A DNA stretch of 64,000 nt from DATFWC01 sp963777755 (GTDB lineage: Bacteria > Pseudomonadota > Alphaproteobacteria > Rhizobiales > Xanthobacteraceae), in contig CAVZSC010000034.1 in the NCBI GenBank assembly GCA_963777755.1, positions 186,001 to 250,000 of the forward strand. Direction: 5' to 3'. The notes below the pieces were generated by a model. The model was not told the origin of the DNA. It was given only the letters and a program-made list of their open reading frames with translations, and searched no databases. Of this stretch, positions 35,713 to 43,600 are shown one piece after another. The translations under genes were made by a program, and so were the position numbers. The first letter of the stretch is position 1. The number at the start of each line of letters is the position of its first letter.

Positions 35713-36561
35713 ATGCTGCTCTCGTCGGTCGGCTTCTCCTCGCCGCCGTCGTGGGTGCGCCCGTTCCATGTACTGTCGAATGGCGAGCAGTTCCGCGCGA
35801 CGCTGGCGCGCGCGCTCGCCGACAAGCCCGAGCTGTGCGTGTTCGATGAATTCACCAGCGTGGTCGACCGTACGGTCGGGCGGATCGGCAGCGCCGCGGT
35901 TGCCAAGACGGTGCGCCGGCGCAGGCAGCGCTTTATCGCGGTCACCTGTCACGACGACGTGCTCGACTGGCTCGATCCCGACTGGTTGTTCACGCCGGCC
36001 GCCAATCGCTTCCAATGGAGGTTACTTCAACGACGACCGCCAATCACTCTCGAAATCCGCCGTATGCACCATTCGGCGTGGACGATTTTCGCACGCCATC
36101 ACTATCTGACCGCGGAGCTGCATCGCGCTGCGCGCTGCTTTTGCGCCTTCATCGATGGCCGGCCGGTCGCGTTCCATTCCTATCTGCCGTTCGTCGGTCG
36201 GCTGAAGGACCGGCGCCTGGCGATGCGGGGGCACCGTTCGGTCGTGCTGCCTGACTACCAGGGCTGCGGCATCGGCAACGCGCTGATCACCACGCTGGCG
36301 TCGATGTGGAGCGCGCTCGACTACCGCGTCTTCCGCAACACGGGCCACCCGGCCGAGATCGCCTCGGCCTGCCGGGACGAGAGTTGGCGGCTGATCCGGG
36401 CACCGTCGCGCAGCAATCGCGGCGGCGGCTCGGTCGAGCTCTCGCGCATGGCCGACACGCGTGCCGCCGATCGCCTGACCGCGAGCTTCGAGTACGTCGG
36501 GGAAAAGATGTCGATCGAGAATGCGCGGCGCCTCGTGCGCGGGCGCCTGGTGCGGGCCTGA
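35713..36561 (+). pseudogene. Truncated ABC-type ATPase fused to acetyltransferase (COG2401 type)
   Basis: The C-terminal portion of a protein with half an ABC ATPase followed by a GNAT domain. The ABC signature (LSNGEQFRATLARALA), Walker B (LCVFDEFTSVVD) and H-loop (AVTCHDD) are present; the Walker A half, normally some 250-300 residues upstream, is absent. The GNAT part includes VLPDYQGCGIGNALITTLAS. The frame begins exactly where homology to tRNA-Leu stops, so it was cut by the rearrangement that made the island edge. It is unlikely to hydrolyse ATP. COG2401 proteins are recurrent in phages and mobile elements. Confidence 0.75.
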
Positions 36562-37037
36562 TGCGCGCGCCCGCCGGCGCCGACCTGATCGAGTATCCCG
36601 ATCGCCCGGAGCGCGCGCTGCTGGTGTGCGCCGGCACCGGGCTCATGTTGAGCCTGATGGATCAGTGTCTGCGCCTGCGCTGGTGTCTCGACGCGGATGG
36701 GCTCTCGCGCGAGGGTCAGGAGCGTTTCGCCGAGTGGCTGCCGAAAGTAGCGCCGCGCCTGCACCTGATCGCCTTTGCCGGCTGGTATTGCTCGACCAAT
36801 CCGACGACGATCGCCACGGCGCTGCGGCGCGTGACCGGCCGGCGCGTGCTCGTCTACGCGCAATGTCACGGCCCGCGCGACGACGAGCCGTTCGATGATC
36901 TGTGGACGGCGTTCAGCCTTGAGCAGCTCGTGGAGCAAATTCGAGCCTACCCGCCACAGGACCCGGTCGAGCGCGCGATCCAGGACAGCGCCGTGCCGGT
37001 GCGGGTAATGTCGTGGAGCGACTACGTCGCGGGATGA
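36561..37037 (+). CDS. Unknown 158-residue protein coupled to the ABC-GNAT gene; its 3' end is duplicated nearby
   Basis: Not recognised. The ATG overlaps the preceding stop by one base (TGATG), so it was an operon partner of the ABC-GNAT protein. Visible features: RALLVCAGTGLMLSLMDQCL, RFAEWLPKVAPRLHLIAFAGW, RRVLVYAQCHGPRDDEPFDDL and the end RVMSWSDYVAG. Its last 200 bp recur at 39685-39881 and its last 100 bp at 38748-38851, each time followed by different DNA just after the stop codon. The gene end may be a recombination or insertion target. Confidence 0.7.
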   Translation: MRAPAGADLIEYPDRPERALLVCAGTGLMLSLMDQCLRLRWCLDADGLSREGQERFAEWLPKVAPRLHLIAFAGWYCSTNPTTIATALRRVTGRRVLVYAQCHGPRDDEPFDDLWTAFSLEQLVEQIRAYPPQDPVERAIQDSAVPVRVMSWSDYVAG

Positions 37038-37432
37038 AGCCACGTCGGTGAGTCTCTTGCCGCTCAGGCATGTTTTCAAATCCGGGTAAAACTCACGTTT
37101 TGGTCATCAAAATTTGCTTGCATTCTGAGCTGACCGTCATATTGTGCCAACTCTGCCGCAGTGCCTTGGACGAGTCTCTTTTGATTCCCTCAGGAGACCC
37201 ATCTAAGGCGAACGCCGAACGAGGATCGGTTCTGCGAGCGGTTCCTCGGTTTGAGGTGTCGGGCCCGGCCGCGCCACGGTTAGCGCCGACAACGAGCAGG
37301 ACGTGGAGTGATGACGTGTAGCCGCGCCTTCCTAGGCGCATCCAAGCTCTCGAGCATCCTCGCCACGGCTCCAATGAATATCCTGTTCCGGCCTCATCAT
37401 CGGAGCCAATCGGCGAGGACCGGGAGACGTGG
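37038..37432 (+). other. Gap with no convincing gene, first cargo junction
   Basis: About 395 bp. Similarity to the other copies of the upstream gene end stops about 20 bp in. A TTGCTT at 37114 and TCATAT at 37137, 17 bp apart, could be a promoter, but the next gene starts nearly 300 bp downstream. Open frames here have shadow-like composition. I see no RNA gene or repeat. Confidence 0.4.
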
Positions 37433-37693
37433 ATGCGGTTCGAGCCGAAGGTGGGGGAAGAATTCCCCCTAACAGCTGATCTGGTGAAGGCCAAGGCTGG
37501 TTTCGTTGCGGAACTCACACGTTCCGCACTTGTCGGATGGGTTCTCGGCGTCGGGACGATTGCTCTCGTCGTGGCGGGAGTCCTGAGCTTCAACACAGGC
37601 AGTTTCCACCCGGTGGGGGCTGCTTGGGCCGTCATCGGACCGATCTTCGGGGGCGTGCTGACACACTACCTTCCGAGGTACTGGACGGAATGA
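37433..37693 (+). CDS. Small two-helix membrane protein
   Basis: An 86-residue protein with two hydrophobic segments (LVGWVLGVGTIALVVAGVLS and HPVGAAWAVIGPIFGGVLTHY) after a charged N-terminus. I do not recognise the family. Its stop overlaps the ATG of the following ribbon-helix-helix gene (ATGA), so they form a two-gene unit. It is island cargo and more AT-rich than the neighbouring core genes. Confidence 0.65.
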   Translation: MRFEPKVGEEFPLTADLVKAKAGFVAELTRSALVGWVLGVGTIALVVAGVLSFNTGSFHPVGAAWAVIGPIFGGVLTHYLPRYWTE

Positions 37694-37902
37694 AGAAGAG
37701 CACCACGAGGGTTCAACTCGAGCTTCCGGACGCGTCAATGGAGCGTCTAAGAGCTCTGCGAGAAAAAACCGAAGCAAGCTCGTACGCCGAAGTGATCAAG
37801 AACTCCCTCCGTCTCTATGAGGCGCTCGTGAAGGAAGCCGAAAACGGCAAGCAGGTGTGCATCAAGGACACGGATGGGGAAACGTACCGCGTGATCTTCT
37901 GA
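37690..37902 (+). CDS. Ribbon-helix-helix (CopG/Arc-like) protein
   Basis: A 70-residue protein. The first half reads as a ribbon-helix-helix: a beta strand with alternating residues (TRVQLELPDASMERLRALRE) then two helices (SYAEVIKNSLRLYEALVKEA). The C-terminal part (KQVCIKDTDGETYRVIF) may be a short sheet. Such proteins are DNA-binding repressors or antitoxins. Its partner here would be the overlapping small membrane protein, an arrangement compatible with a toxin-antitoxin pair but not proof of one. Confidence 0.65.
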   Translation: MKKSTTRVQLELPDASMERLRALREKTEASSYAEVIKNSLRLYEALVKEAENGKQVCIKDTDGETYRVIF

Positions 37903-37911
37903 TGGTCATTG

Positions 37912-38130
37912 CTAGCCGCAAGCATGGAGCCATTCTGGGCTCAAGCTGACAACCAGCCGCAACGCACGACTACCTCTTCGCCGCCCGCTCCGTTGCGTCT
38001 TGGCCCGTTTCTTCGGAATATCCTTGAGCGGCTTCGGTGGCGTGCTGAGCGCTCCGCGTAGTGCGGCCTCGAAACGGCGCTTAGCCTCTGCTGCACTTGA
38101 AGTCAGAGGAGGGCGTTTTGTCTCGGCCAC
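37912..38130 (-). CDS. Small basic hypothetical protein
   Basis: About 72 residues from a GTG at 38130. The sequence is Lys/Arg/Pro-rich (SSAAEAKRRFEAALRGALST then PPKPLKDIPKKR), a pattern I have seen in short rhizobial proteins of unknown role. A longer frame from 38175 would overlap the start of the divergent HEPN-like gene further. The C-terminal 30 residues look less gene-like. Tentative. Confidence 0.4.
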   Translation of the reverse strand: MAETKRPPLTSSAAEAKRRFEAALRGALSTPPKPLKDIPKKRAKTQRSGRRRGSRALRLVVSLSPEWLHACG

Positions 38131-38669
38131 CCGGCATTCTGAATATCTCCCGTGTTTCGTTCGAGCCCCCGGCATCTGTGGCTCGCGAAATTGGGCGAGC
38201 CATAATGAGCTTTTCCTATCTCGAAACAGCTGCGGAAATGATGATTTGGGACCTTCTCAACCTGTCTTTCGATGACGGCAGCCTAATCACGTCAAGAATG
38301 CAGGCTGATAACAAATTCGCACTCCTCCGGGAGCTTCTTGAGCGGCCCACGAATGACAAGCTGATGCCGACGAAGCAATTCTGGAAGACGCTGAAAACGT
38401 TGTCAGAGGCTCGCGCCAAGATCGCGCATGGTGCGTGGATAATGGTCGACCGCGAAATGCCAATGATCATGTCACACCGATTTAGCGGCCCCAGGGACGT
38501 GGTTATGGGCGAATTTTTCCCGCTCATCCGGTTGAGGGCATTCATCAGGCTTACGAAGCGGGCGCGGAAGGAACTGGAAGTTATTTCGGCCGGGCTTGGA
38601 TTGCAGCCCGTAGCATCTGCTCCGCCACCTCAGCCGGACTCACCCAACCATCAGCCAGATCAGGGATGA
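38118..38669 (+). CDS. Possible HEPN-fold protein (RX4H motif)
   Basis: A 183-residue, largely helical protein. A ribosome-binding sequence AGAGGAGGG just upstream decides for the TTG at 38118. Residues near the middle read EARAKIAHGAW: arginine, four residues, histidine, the RX4-6H motif of HEPN ribonucleases. An acidic helix (SFSYLETAAEMMIWDLLNL) precedes it, as in that fold. HEPN proteins act as toxins or anti-phage nucleases. The motif is short and the rest is not recognised, so this is an inference. The C-terminus is Pro/Gln-rich. No nucleotidyltransferase partner is adjacent. Confidence 0.55.
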   Translation: MSRPPGILNISRVSFEPPASVAREIGRAIMSFSYLETAAEMMIWDLLNLSFDDGSLITSRMQADNKFALLRELLERPTNDKLMPTKQFWKTLKTLSEARAKIAHGAWIMVDREMPMIMSHRFSGPRDVVMGEFFPLIRLRAFIRLTKRARKELEVISAGLGLQPVASAPPPQPDSPNHQPDQG

Positions 38670-38747
38670 AACCAAATTTGGTCCGACGCCGGAGAACGGA
38701 ATGGCGCCGATGTTCTCCGTCCCGATCTCCTGGCTGGTCGGCAGTCG

Positions 38748-38851
38748 AGCAGATTAGGATCTACGCGCCGCAGGATCCGGTCGAGCGCGCCATCCAGGAA
38801 AGTGCCGTGCCGGTTCGGGTGATGTCGTGGAGCGACTACGTCGCGGGATGA
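38748..38851 (+). repeat. Second copy (about 100 bp) of the 3' end of the gene at 36561-37037
   Basis: Encodes EQIRIYAPQDPVERAIQESA then VPVRVMSWSDYVAG and a stop, nearly identical to the end of the gene at 36561. The match continues about 20 bp past the stop and then diverges. The upstream side is unrelated. It is a gene-end fragment, not a gene. Confidence 0.85.
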
Positions 38852-38920
38852 AGCCGCGTCGGTGCGTCATTCCTTTGCAAATCCGGAGATGATCCAGCCA
38901 ACGGTCCAGACGAGTGGGCT

Positions 38921-39265
38921 TCACCATTTCGGGAAGGGGGGCGACGCCATCTGCTTAATGTGTTCCCGCTGCATTGCGTCGTAATATTGGCAGTACTGAT
39001 AGTAGCGGTACTCACTATTAGTCGGTTCTCGCGTCTTAAAGGTGTCGCACGTCAGGCCCGACCGACTGCATTCTGCGTTCGGTGTCGCCCGAGCATATCC
39101 AGCATCGCACGCCGGTAGCTGCTTCTTCGGTGCGACAGCTCCCAAGACGAGCACGAACGAAAATACGCCGGCTCCCAGTGTCAACATCCAGAATTTCATT
39201 GCTCCGGACCAGGTGCCGATGGCTCGGGCCGTCATGCGGCCAGCCCAATACAGTGGATAGATCAT
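38921..39265 (-). CDS. Hypothetical single-pass membrane protein with Cys-rich tail
   Basis: About 114 residues from the ATG at 39265, which has GGACAGGAG upstream. A hydrophobic helix (FWMLTLGAGVFSFVLVLGAV) is followed by a short exported domain with four cysteines and many tyrosines (SEYRYYQYCQYYDAMQREH). Not recognised. It is the only gene in the second cargo segment between duplicated gene ends, and is read towards the first copy. Confidence 0.6.
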   Translation of the reverse strand: MIYPLYWAGRMTARAIGTWSGAMKFWMLTLGAGVFSFVLVLGAVAPKKQLPACDAGYARATPNAECSRSGLTCDTFKTREPTNSEYRYYQYCQYYDAMQREHIKQMASPPFPKW

Positions 39266-39663
39266 GCTCCTGTCCCCCGCACTCCAATGAAAGGCCGCAC
39301 CGACTACTACCGTACTACGCAATGGTTGCGTCGCAGTTAGCCACGCGCGTCCAACCCGCGCTCCCGCGCGAGGGCGGTTGATTTTCACCATCCTAGATCA
39401 GTAAAAAGGTCCGGAAATTTCCCCAACCTTGAGGGGCCGTGGATCGTGCTGGCCGCGTGGCCGCCTCGAGGCGATTCGATCATTTTCACCCTACCCGAGC
39501 AGTATAAAAAGCCTGCAGCGCCGTCTTGTTGGTTCGTGCCAAGGTCTTGCTTTCTTTCGCCGGGTAGCAGCAGCTTGAGCCCTTCGAGAACCCAAAAATC
39601 CGGGTCCCGTGGCAGGGGCAGAAGCGGCATCGTGTGCCGCCGTCCCAGGCCTGCGTCGCATAG
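39266..39663. other. Gap without a convincing gene
   Basis: About 400 bp of lower-GC DNA. It holds no open frame with gene-like composition and no hairpin terminator that I can see. It ends at the 18-bp direct repeat. Confidence 0.4.
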
Positions 39664-39681
39664 ATGTTCCGGTGCCACAAA
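39664..39681 (+). repeat. 18-bp direct repeat, left copy
   Basis: ATGTTCCGGTGCCACAAA occurs here and again at 43583-43600 in the same orientation. The left copy sits three bases before the third copy of the duplicated gene end; the right copy follows a fourth, degraded remnant. The pair brackets a 3.9-kb cargo segment and may be an attachment-site pair. Confidence 0.6.
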
Positions 39682-39684
39682 GGC

Positions 39685-39881
39685 GGCGCGTGCTCGTCTA
39701 CGCGCAGTGTCACGGCCCGCGCGACGACGAGCCGTTCGATGACCTGTGGACGGCGTTCAGCCTCGAGCAGCTCGTCGAGCAGATTCGAACCTACGCGCCA
39801 CAGGACCCGGTCGAGCGCGCGATCCAGGACAGCGCCGTGCCGGTTCGGGTGATGTCGTGGAGCGACTACGTCGCGGGATGA
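39685..39881 (+). repeat. Third copy (about 200 bp) of the 3' end of the gene at 36561-37037
   Basis: Encodes RRVLVYAQCHGPRDDEPFDD and on to SWSDYVAG plus stop, almost identical to the last 66 codons of the gene at 36561. It begins abruptly after the 18-bp repeat and diverges about 12 bp past the stop codon. It has no start of its own and is a partial duplication. Confidence 0.9.
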
Positions 39882-40011
39882 GGCCACGTGAACGCGGCAA
39901 TGGCGAAAGCGCTAGCGCCTACGATGACGAGCGCAGCAATAAGCGTCTTCATTGGTGGGTTCCTCCTAGCACGCTAAGGGTCAGTGTAACTCAGGCCACA
40001 AACTCGGCCTT

Positions 40012-40200
40012 CTATTTTCTGCCGGTCTTGCGTTGCCCCACCGGGCCGTAGCAACGGCGGATGTCGCCCAGCACCACTTTTCCGTAGTGTTTGCTGTCGG
40101 AAGGACAATACATATACGGTCGGTCGTAGTCCTGCACCGCCCAGGTGGGCGACGAGAACAGAACCGTGATCGTGGCAGCGGCGATTATCAGCTTCATCAT
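40012..40200 (-). CDS. Small secreted protein
   Basis: A 62-residue preprotein. AGGAAATAAG precedes two ATGs, then a clear signal peptide (KLIIAAATITVLFSSPTWA), leaving about 40 residues with two cysteines (MYCPSDSKHYG and IRRCYGP), possibly a disulfide-bonded peptide. Not recognised. It follows the next minus-strand gene by about 20 bp, suggesting a shared transcript. Confidence 0.65.
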   Translation of the reverse strand: MMKLIIAAATITVLFSSPTWAVQDYDRPYMYCPSDSKHYGKVVLGDIRRCYGPVGQRKTGRK

Positions 40201-40220
40201 TTCTTATTTCCTGGTTGATG

Positions 40221-40559
40221 CTAGGCGAGCACGAGACGGTCGAACACCTGCTTGATTTCGGTGTTCGGCGTGTCGTTGGTGAAGGCGTGCAACTCGCGTC
40301 CGCATAGGCTGCCTTGCAGCAGAACGATGCGGGCTCGCGGGGCATTCCGGTGGGTGAATGCGTAGCGGTTGTTGCCGATGGTGAACCAAGCCACGTTGCC
40401 GGTGCCGTCGCCACGCAGGGTGATCTTGTCGGCATAGGTTGAAACGAAACCGAGCAGGGCGTGGAACACGGCATCGACGTTGGCGGCGTGGTGCTTGGCG
40501 CGAGCGGTTACGCCAGCGGCGTAGCGGTGCAATTTCTGTCGGTCAGTGACGTTCAACAT
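40221..40559 (-). CDS. Hypothetical protein, 112 residues
   Basis: Start at ATG 40559 with AGAGG upstream; an upstream start would add a basic region across the AT-rich gap. The protein (LNVTDRQKLHRYAAGVTARA, then VDAVFHALLGFVSTYADKIT and NVAWFTIGNNRYAFTHRN) has alternating helix and sheet, with no motif I can name and no signal peptide. Codon use looks genuine. It resembles phage or plasmid small proteins only in general character. Confidence 0.55.
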   Translation of the reverse strand: MLNVTDRQKLHRYAAGVTARAKHHAANVDAVFHALLGFVSTYADKITLRGDGTGNVAWFTIGNNRYAFTHRNAPRARIVLLQGSLCGRELHAFTNDTPNTEIKQVFDRLVLA

Positions 40560-40694
40560 TTCAGTCCTCTTTTCAGTGGTTGATGCACGGCGACACGCAG
40601 ACGAGAGATCGCGATGCCGTGCTCGAACCCGAATTATTGTACAATAAGATTGCAACGGGGGCCGATGGCTCTCGTTGCGTGACGACTTATTATA

Positions 40695-40868
40695 TTAGAG
40701 GTATCGTCCCCATCCGAGCCACCATAGCAATGCTATGGCTGCTATAAATGCTATTGATACTATTGCGTAGAGGGTTCGTAGTGGGTTTACAACTACACAA
40801 ATCAGGATAGCGCATGCAAGGATGGTTAGTTGTAATTCTATTAGTGGGGTTACTAGTGGGGTTAGCAT
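40695..40868 (-). CDS. Small hydrophobic membrane peptide in an AT-rich segment
   Basis: A 57-residue frame from ATG 40868, nearly all hydrophobic in two helices (LQLTILACAILICVVVNPL and IVSIAFIAAIALLWWLGWG). AGGAAATAGGA upstream is a good ribosome-binding site. The surrounding 40660-40870 is conspicuously AT-rich against the rest of the window. It could be a small toxin-like membrane peptide; no partner is evident. Confidence 0.5.
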   Translation of the reverse strand: MLTPLVTPLIELQLTILACAILICVVVNPLRTLYAIVSIAFIAAIALLWWLGWGRYL

Positions 40869-41634
40869 TGTCCTATTTCCTATCTGTTGGGTTTGTTGCT
40901 CGATCTCCCACTCGACCGTGCATCCGGTTGGGTACACGGAATTCAAAAGGCCGATGTGGCGCGGGTCCGTCGTGGCGTACACGAGGTCGCCGCGCCTCGG
41001 CGGCAGGTTGTCGTGGTCGGGCTTACCCAGTCACAGCTGCCGAATTGTATATGAGGCCGCTGGCGCTGCCTTGTCGAAGCACGCCAAAATGTTGGGTTCG
41101 GTGCCATACGTATTTCCCCTGGCCATCCTGGGAGCCGGGAGCCTGGGAGCACCCTGGGGGAGCCTGTGGCAAGACAACCCAGAACGGGGGTGGGATACGA
41201 TCTTCCGTTCGCGGTGGGATTGGCAATGATGTACCGTCGAGGAGGCCACCGCTGGGCCCTTGCGGAAGCCCCTTCTACCGGCTGCTACAGAAGCAGCGCG
41301 AGCGTGACACGCGGGCACGCCAGGCCGGCGCCCTGTTCGATGATCGCGCGATTGATGTCGACAATAGCCGACCAGCCCAAAAACCCGCCAGCGAGGCTCC
41401 TAGCGCTCTGGCGGGGGATGCTGCGCGCAGCCAGCCACCAAGGCAGCAACGAACAAATGCTTGGCGCGAAGCAACAAGACCCGCACGATGAGCAAAGCTT
41501 AGTCTAGGGCGTGTACTCATAAATCGTGATTTTTCAGCAGCAGGTGAACTAGTCACCGCAAATCCGAAATAGGATCGGCGAGGCTGGCTCGACGAGAAAA
41601 AAGCAGACGACGATGAGCGGCTGGAAGGCTTGGC
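40869..41634. other. Gap with only weak open frames
   Basis: About 765 bp. Several overlapping frames exist on both strands, but none has a ribosome-binding site or protein-like composition that convinces me. The most gene-like stretch encodes PYVFPLAILGAGSLGAPWGS at about 41100-41160 on the plus strand. I call nothing here. Confidence 0.4.
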
Positions 41635-41958
41635 GTGGTGCTCTCGATCATGTGGGTGATCGGGCTTCCTATAAAAGAGATGATCGCATACGAGGATGTA
41701 ATTACAGAGTTTTTCAAATCCTGCCTGACATGGTTTAGCTCGACTTACCAGTACTGCGAGGATCGGACGGGTCGAATGAGAAGAGGGAATGTGGATATGA
41801 CCCTGAAGGAACTCTTGTTCCTCGTGGACAGCCCCCGGGACAGTGGAGCTGCCTGGGTTAAATTCCTGGGTCCCGTCGTCCTGCTCTGGCTCGGCGGGGG
41901 CATCGTCATCTGGGTGATCCGTGGATTTACGAAGCAGCAAGGAAGAGGAATTCGATGA
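41635..41958 (+). CDS. Hypothetical small membrane protein
   Basis: Up to 107 residues from a GTG at 41635, or 53 from the ATG at 41797. The C-terminal part has a membrane helix (FLGPVVLLWLGGGIVIWVI) then a basic end (RGFTKQQGRGIR). Not recognised. A 33-codon frame overlaps its stop (ATGA) but is too short to judge. Confidence 0.45.
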   Translation: MVLSIMWVIGLPIKEMIAYEDVITEFFKSCLTWFSSTYQYCEDRTGRMRRGNVDMTLKELLFLVDSPRDSGAAWVKFLGPVVLLWLGGGIVIWVIRGFTKQQGRGIR

Positions 41959-42171
41959 CCCGACACCTGCTCGCCGCCGCGCTGGCGCGACCGCAGGGTA
42001 ACAGGGCATCACCATGCCGCACCGTGAGCGGCGACGGGCTGCGGATCGCCCGTTAGAAGGATGCGCGGGTCAACTCTCGCATTTGTACTCGCGGTTGCAC
42101 CACCGCGCGGCCGGCCGCTCGCCAGCGCCGCTCGCACGTCGCGGCGGCGGTTCCCCACCTGACAACGGAGA

Positions 42172-42957
42172 ATGAAAGTGAAACGGCTGCTGACCACCAC
42201 CGCTATCGCCGCTTGTCTGCTGACCGGCACTGCGGCTCACGCTCTCGACCTTTCGCCGGAAGCCCGCGCGAAGCTGGATGCGCTCACTAAAAAGCATGAG
42301 TCCCAGCGCATTGAGACCCCGGCCGCCAAGGCCGCACTCAAAAAGGCCAGCAGCTTTCTGGTCAAGCCGGTGGCTGGACGCAGCTGTGATACTGACGACG
42401 CTGCGAACCCGACCTGCGAAATGGAAGATGGTACGGCAATCTCGATAGAAGCTGTACCGGTGAAATTGTCTCAGGCTGAAGCGGATGTGAAATGCGCCAG
42501 TGATTATGTTTACGCAGAAGATTCCAATGCCCCTGATGGCATTCGGATCACGACGCGGGAGGTCAGCAAGGTCGAGTTCAAACCTGCCGGGGCAAAGTTC
42601 AAACTGCTTTGGTGCACCTATGCGGCTCAGGATTGGTCGTCTAGGGCAGCGGAGAACCGGGTCAAGTGGGGCGACGTCAATGTCATCCCGGAGGTCGAGG
42701 TCGCTGAGTACAAAATCACCACCGGCAAGCTGATCCGGTCCTTTGGATCGGTTCATCAGGCGATTTCGATCAAGAACAATACCCGGACCGCCGAACGTCT
42801 GACCTTTATCGAGTGCGGGTTCTTCCTCAAGGGGGAGCTGGTCGGCACCGGCTTAGGTGGGGTCGGCAACCTGATGCCCGGTATGACCAAGCACACCACG
42901 GTGCTCGGGTTGGGTGTCGAAAAGGCCGACAAGGTTGAATGCAGCGTCAAGGACTAA
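42172..42957 (+). CDS. Secreted hypothetical protein, 261 residues
   Basis: A preprotein with a textbook signal peptide (RLLTTTAIAACLLTGTAAHA) and a 237-residue mature part. It contains cysteine pairs (GRSCDTDDAANPTCEME; CASDY; LLWCTYA; IECGFF; VECSVKD) and a late beta-rich stretch (HQAISIKNNTRTAERLTFIE), as in immunoglobulin-like folds. Family not recognised. GGAG lies upstream of the start. It is followed by another secreted protein on the same strand. Confidence 0.75.
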   Translation: MKVKRLLTTTAIAACLLTGTAAHALDLSPEARAKLDALTKKHESQRIETPAAKAALKKASSFLVKPVAGRSCDTDDAANPTCEMEDGTAISIEAVPVKLSQAEADVKCASDYVYAEDSNAPDGIRITTREVSKVEFKPAGAKFKLLWCTYAAQDWSSRAAENRVKWGDVNVIPEVEVAEYKITTGKLIRSFGSVHQAISIKNNTRTAERLTFIECGFFLKGELVGTGLGGVGNLMPGMTKHTTVLGLGVEKADKVECSVKD

Positions 42958-43002
42958 TATTAGGTTGCAAGACGTCTGGACTTACTTAGGGATGATAGAG
43001 AA

Positions 43003-43437
43003 ATGACCAGCCGAATTCTCGCTACCCTACTGACCTCCGTTACTCTGATCAGCACTGTTCCAGCCTGGGCCGACTCCTCGGATGCCTTCAATCATGGTTA
43101 TGAAACTGCTGCGCTAGAGACTTTTTGTGCCGGCATGCTGACCGTGACTAATCCTAAATTACGAGCCAAGTTGGATCAGCTATATCGAAATCCAAAATCA
43201 CGCTGGCGCAGCGATTTTCTTGAGGGCTACGAGTATGTCGCTAGTAAGGGTTATAACCCGCTGGGACTTTGGATGACTTGCACTGGTGCAGGTAATTCCA
43301 AGTGGCTAAAACTAGATCCGGCAGCACGTGACATTCTGACCATCAATATGAAGAACTACGAAGAAGAGCATCGTATCAAGGCTTGTAAACGATGGCCAGA
43401 CATGCCGAAGTGCAACTCAGTTCCTAAGGGAAACTGA
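43003..43437 (+). CDS. Secreted hypothetical protein, 144 residues
   Basis: A signal peptide (ILATLLTSVTLISTVPAWA) is followed by a 120-residue helical domain with cysteines at ETFCAGML, MTCTGAG, ACKRWPD and KCNSVP. Not recognised. It lies 45 bp after the previous secreted protein and probably shares its transcript. The DNA is distinctly less GC-rich than core genes. Transcription would end at the hairpin at 43600. Confidence 0.7.
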   Translation: MTSRILATLLTSVTLISTVPAWADSSDAFNHGYETAALETFCAGMLTVTNPKLRAKLDQLYRNPKSRWRSDFLEGYEYVASKGYNPLGLWMTCTGAGNSKWLKLDPAARDILTINMKNYEEEHRIKACKRWPDMPKCNSVPKGN

Positions 43438-43479
43438 CCTTCTGAACGTCCTACTGTGAAGCGATTGAAAGGATATTGA

Positions 43480-43524
43480 GGCGCGCTTCGTCGAATGGCT
43501 GCCGGCGGCCGCGCCCCAGCTGAC
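43480..43524 (+). repeat. Degraded fourth remnant of the gene at 36561 (internal segment)
   Basis: About 45 bp encode EARFVEWLPAAAPQL, matching QERFAEWLPKVAPRL inside the gene at 36561 with several differences. It has no reading frame of its own. The match is short, so it may be chance, but it lies next to the right 18-bp repeat, as the third copy lies next to the left one. Confidence 0.4.
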
Positions 43525-43582
43525 AACTTTAAGTCGCTGATCCGCCGTCGACATCAGATCGGAGCATGAGCTAGCTCGCGGA

Positions 43583-43600
43583 ATGTTCCGGTGCCACAAA
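43583..43600 (+). repeat. 18-bp direct repeat, right copy
   Basis: Identical to 39664-39681. It lies directly before the terminator hairpin and after the degraded remnant, at the right end of the 3.9-kb cargo segment. Confidence 0.6.

Noticed and set aside
40814..41491. 225-codon frame opening with a hydrophobic stretch
   Set aside because: The hydrophobic start is antisense to the better minus-strand peptide at 40695-40868, and the rest is Arg/Ala/Gly-rich with no structure.
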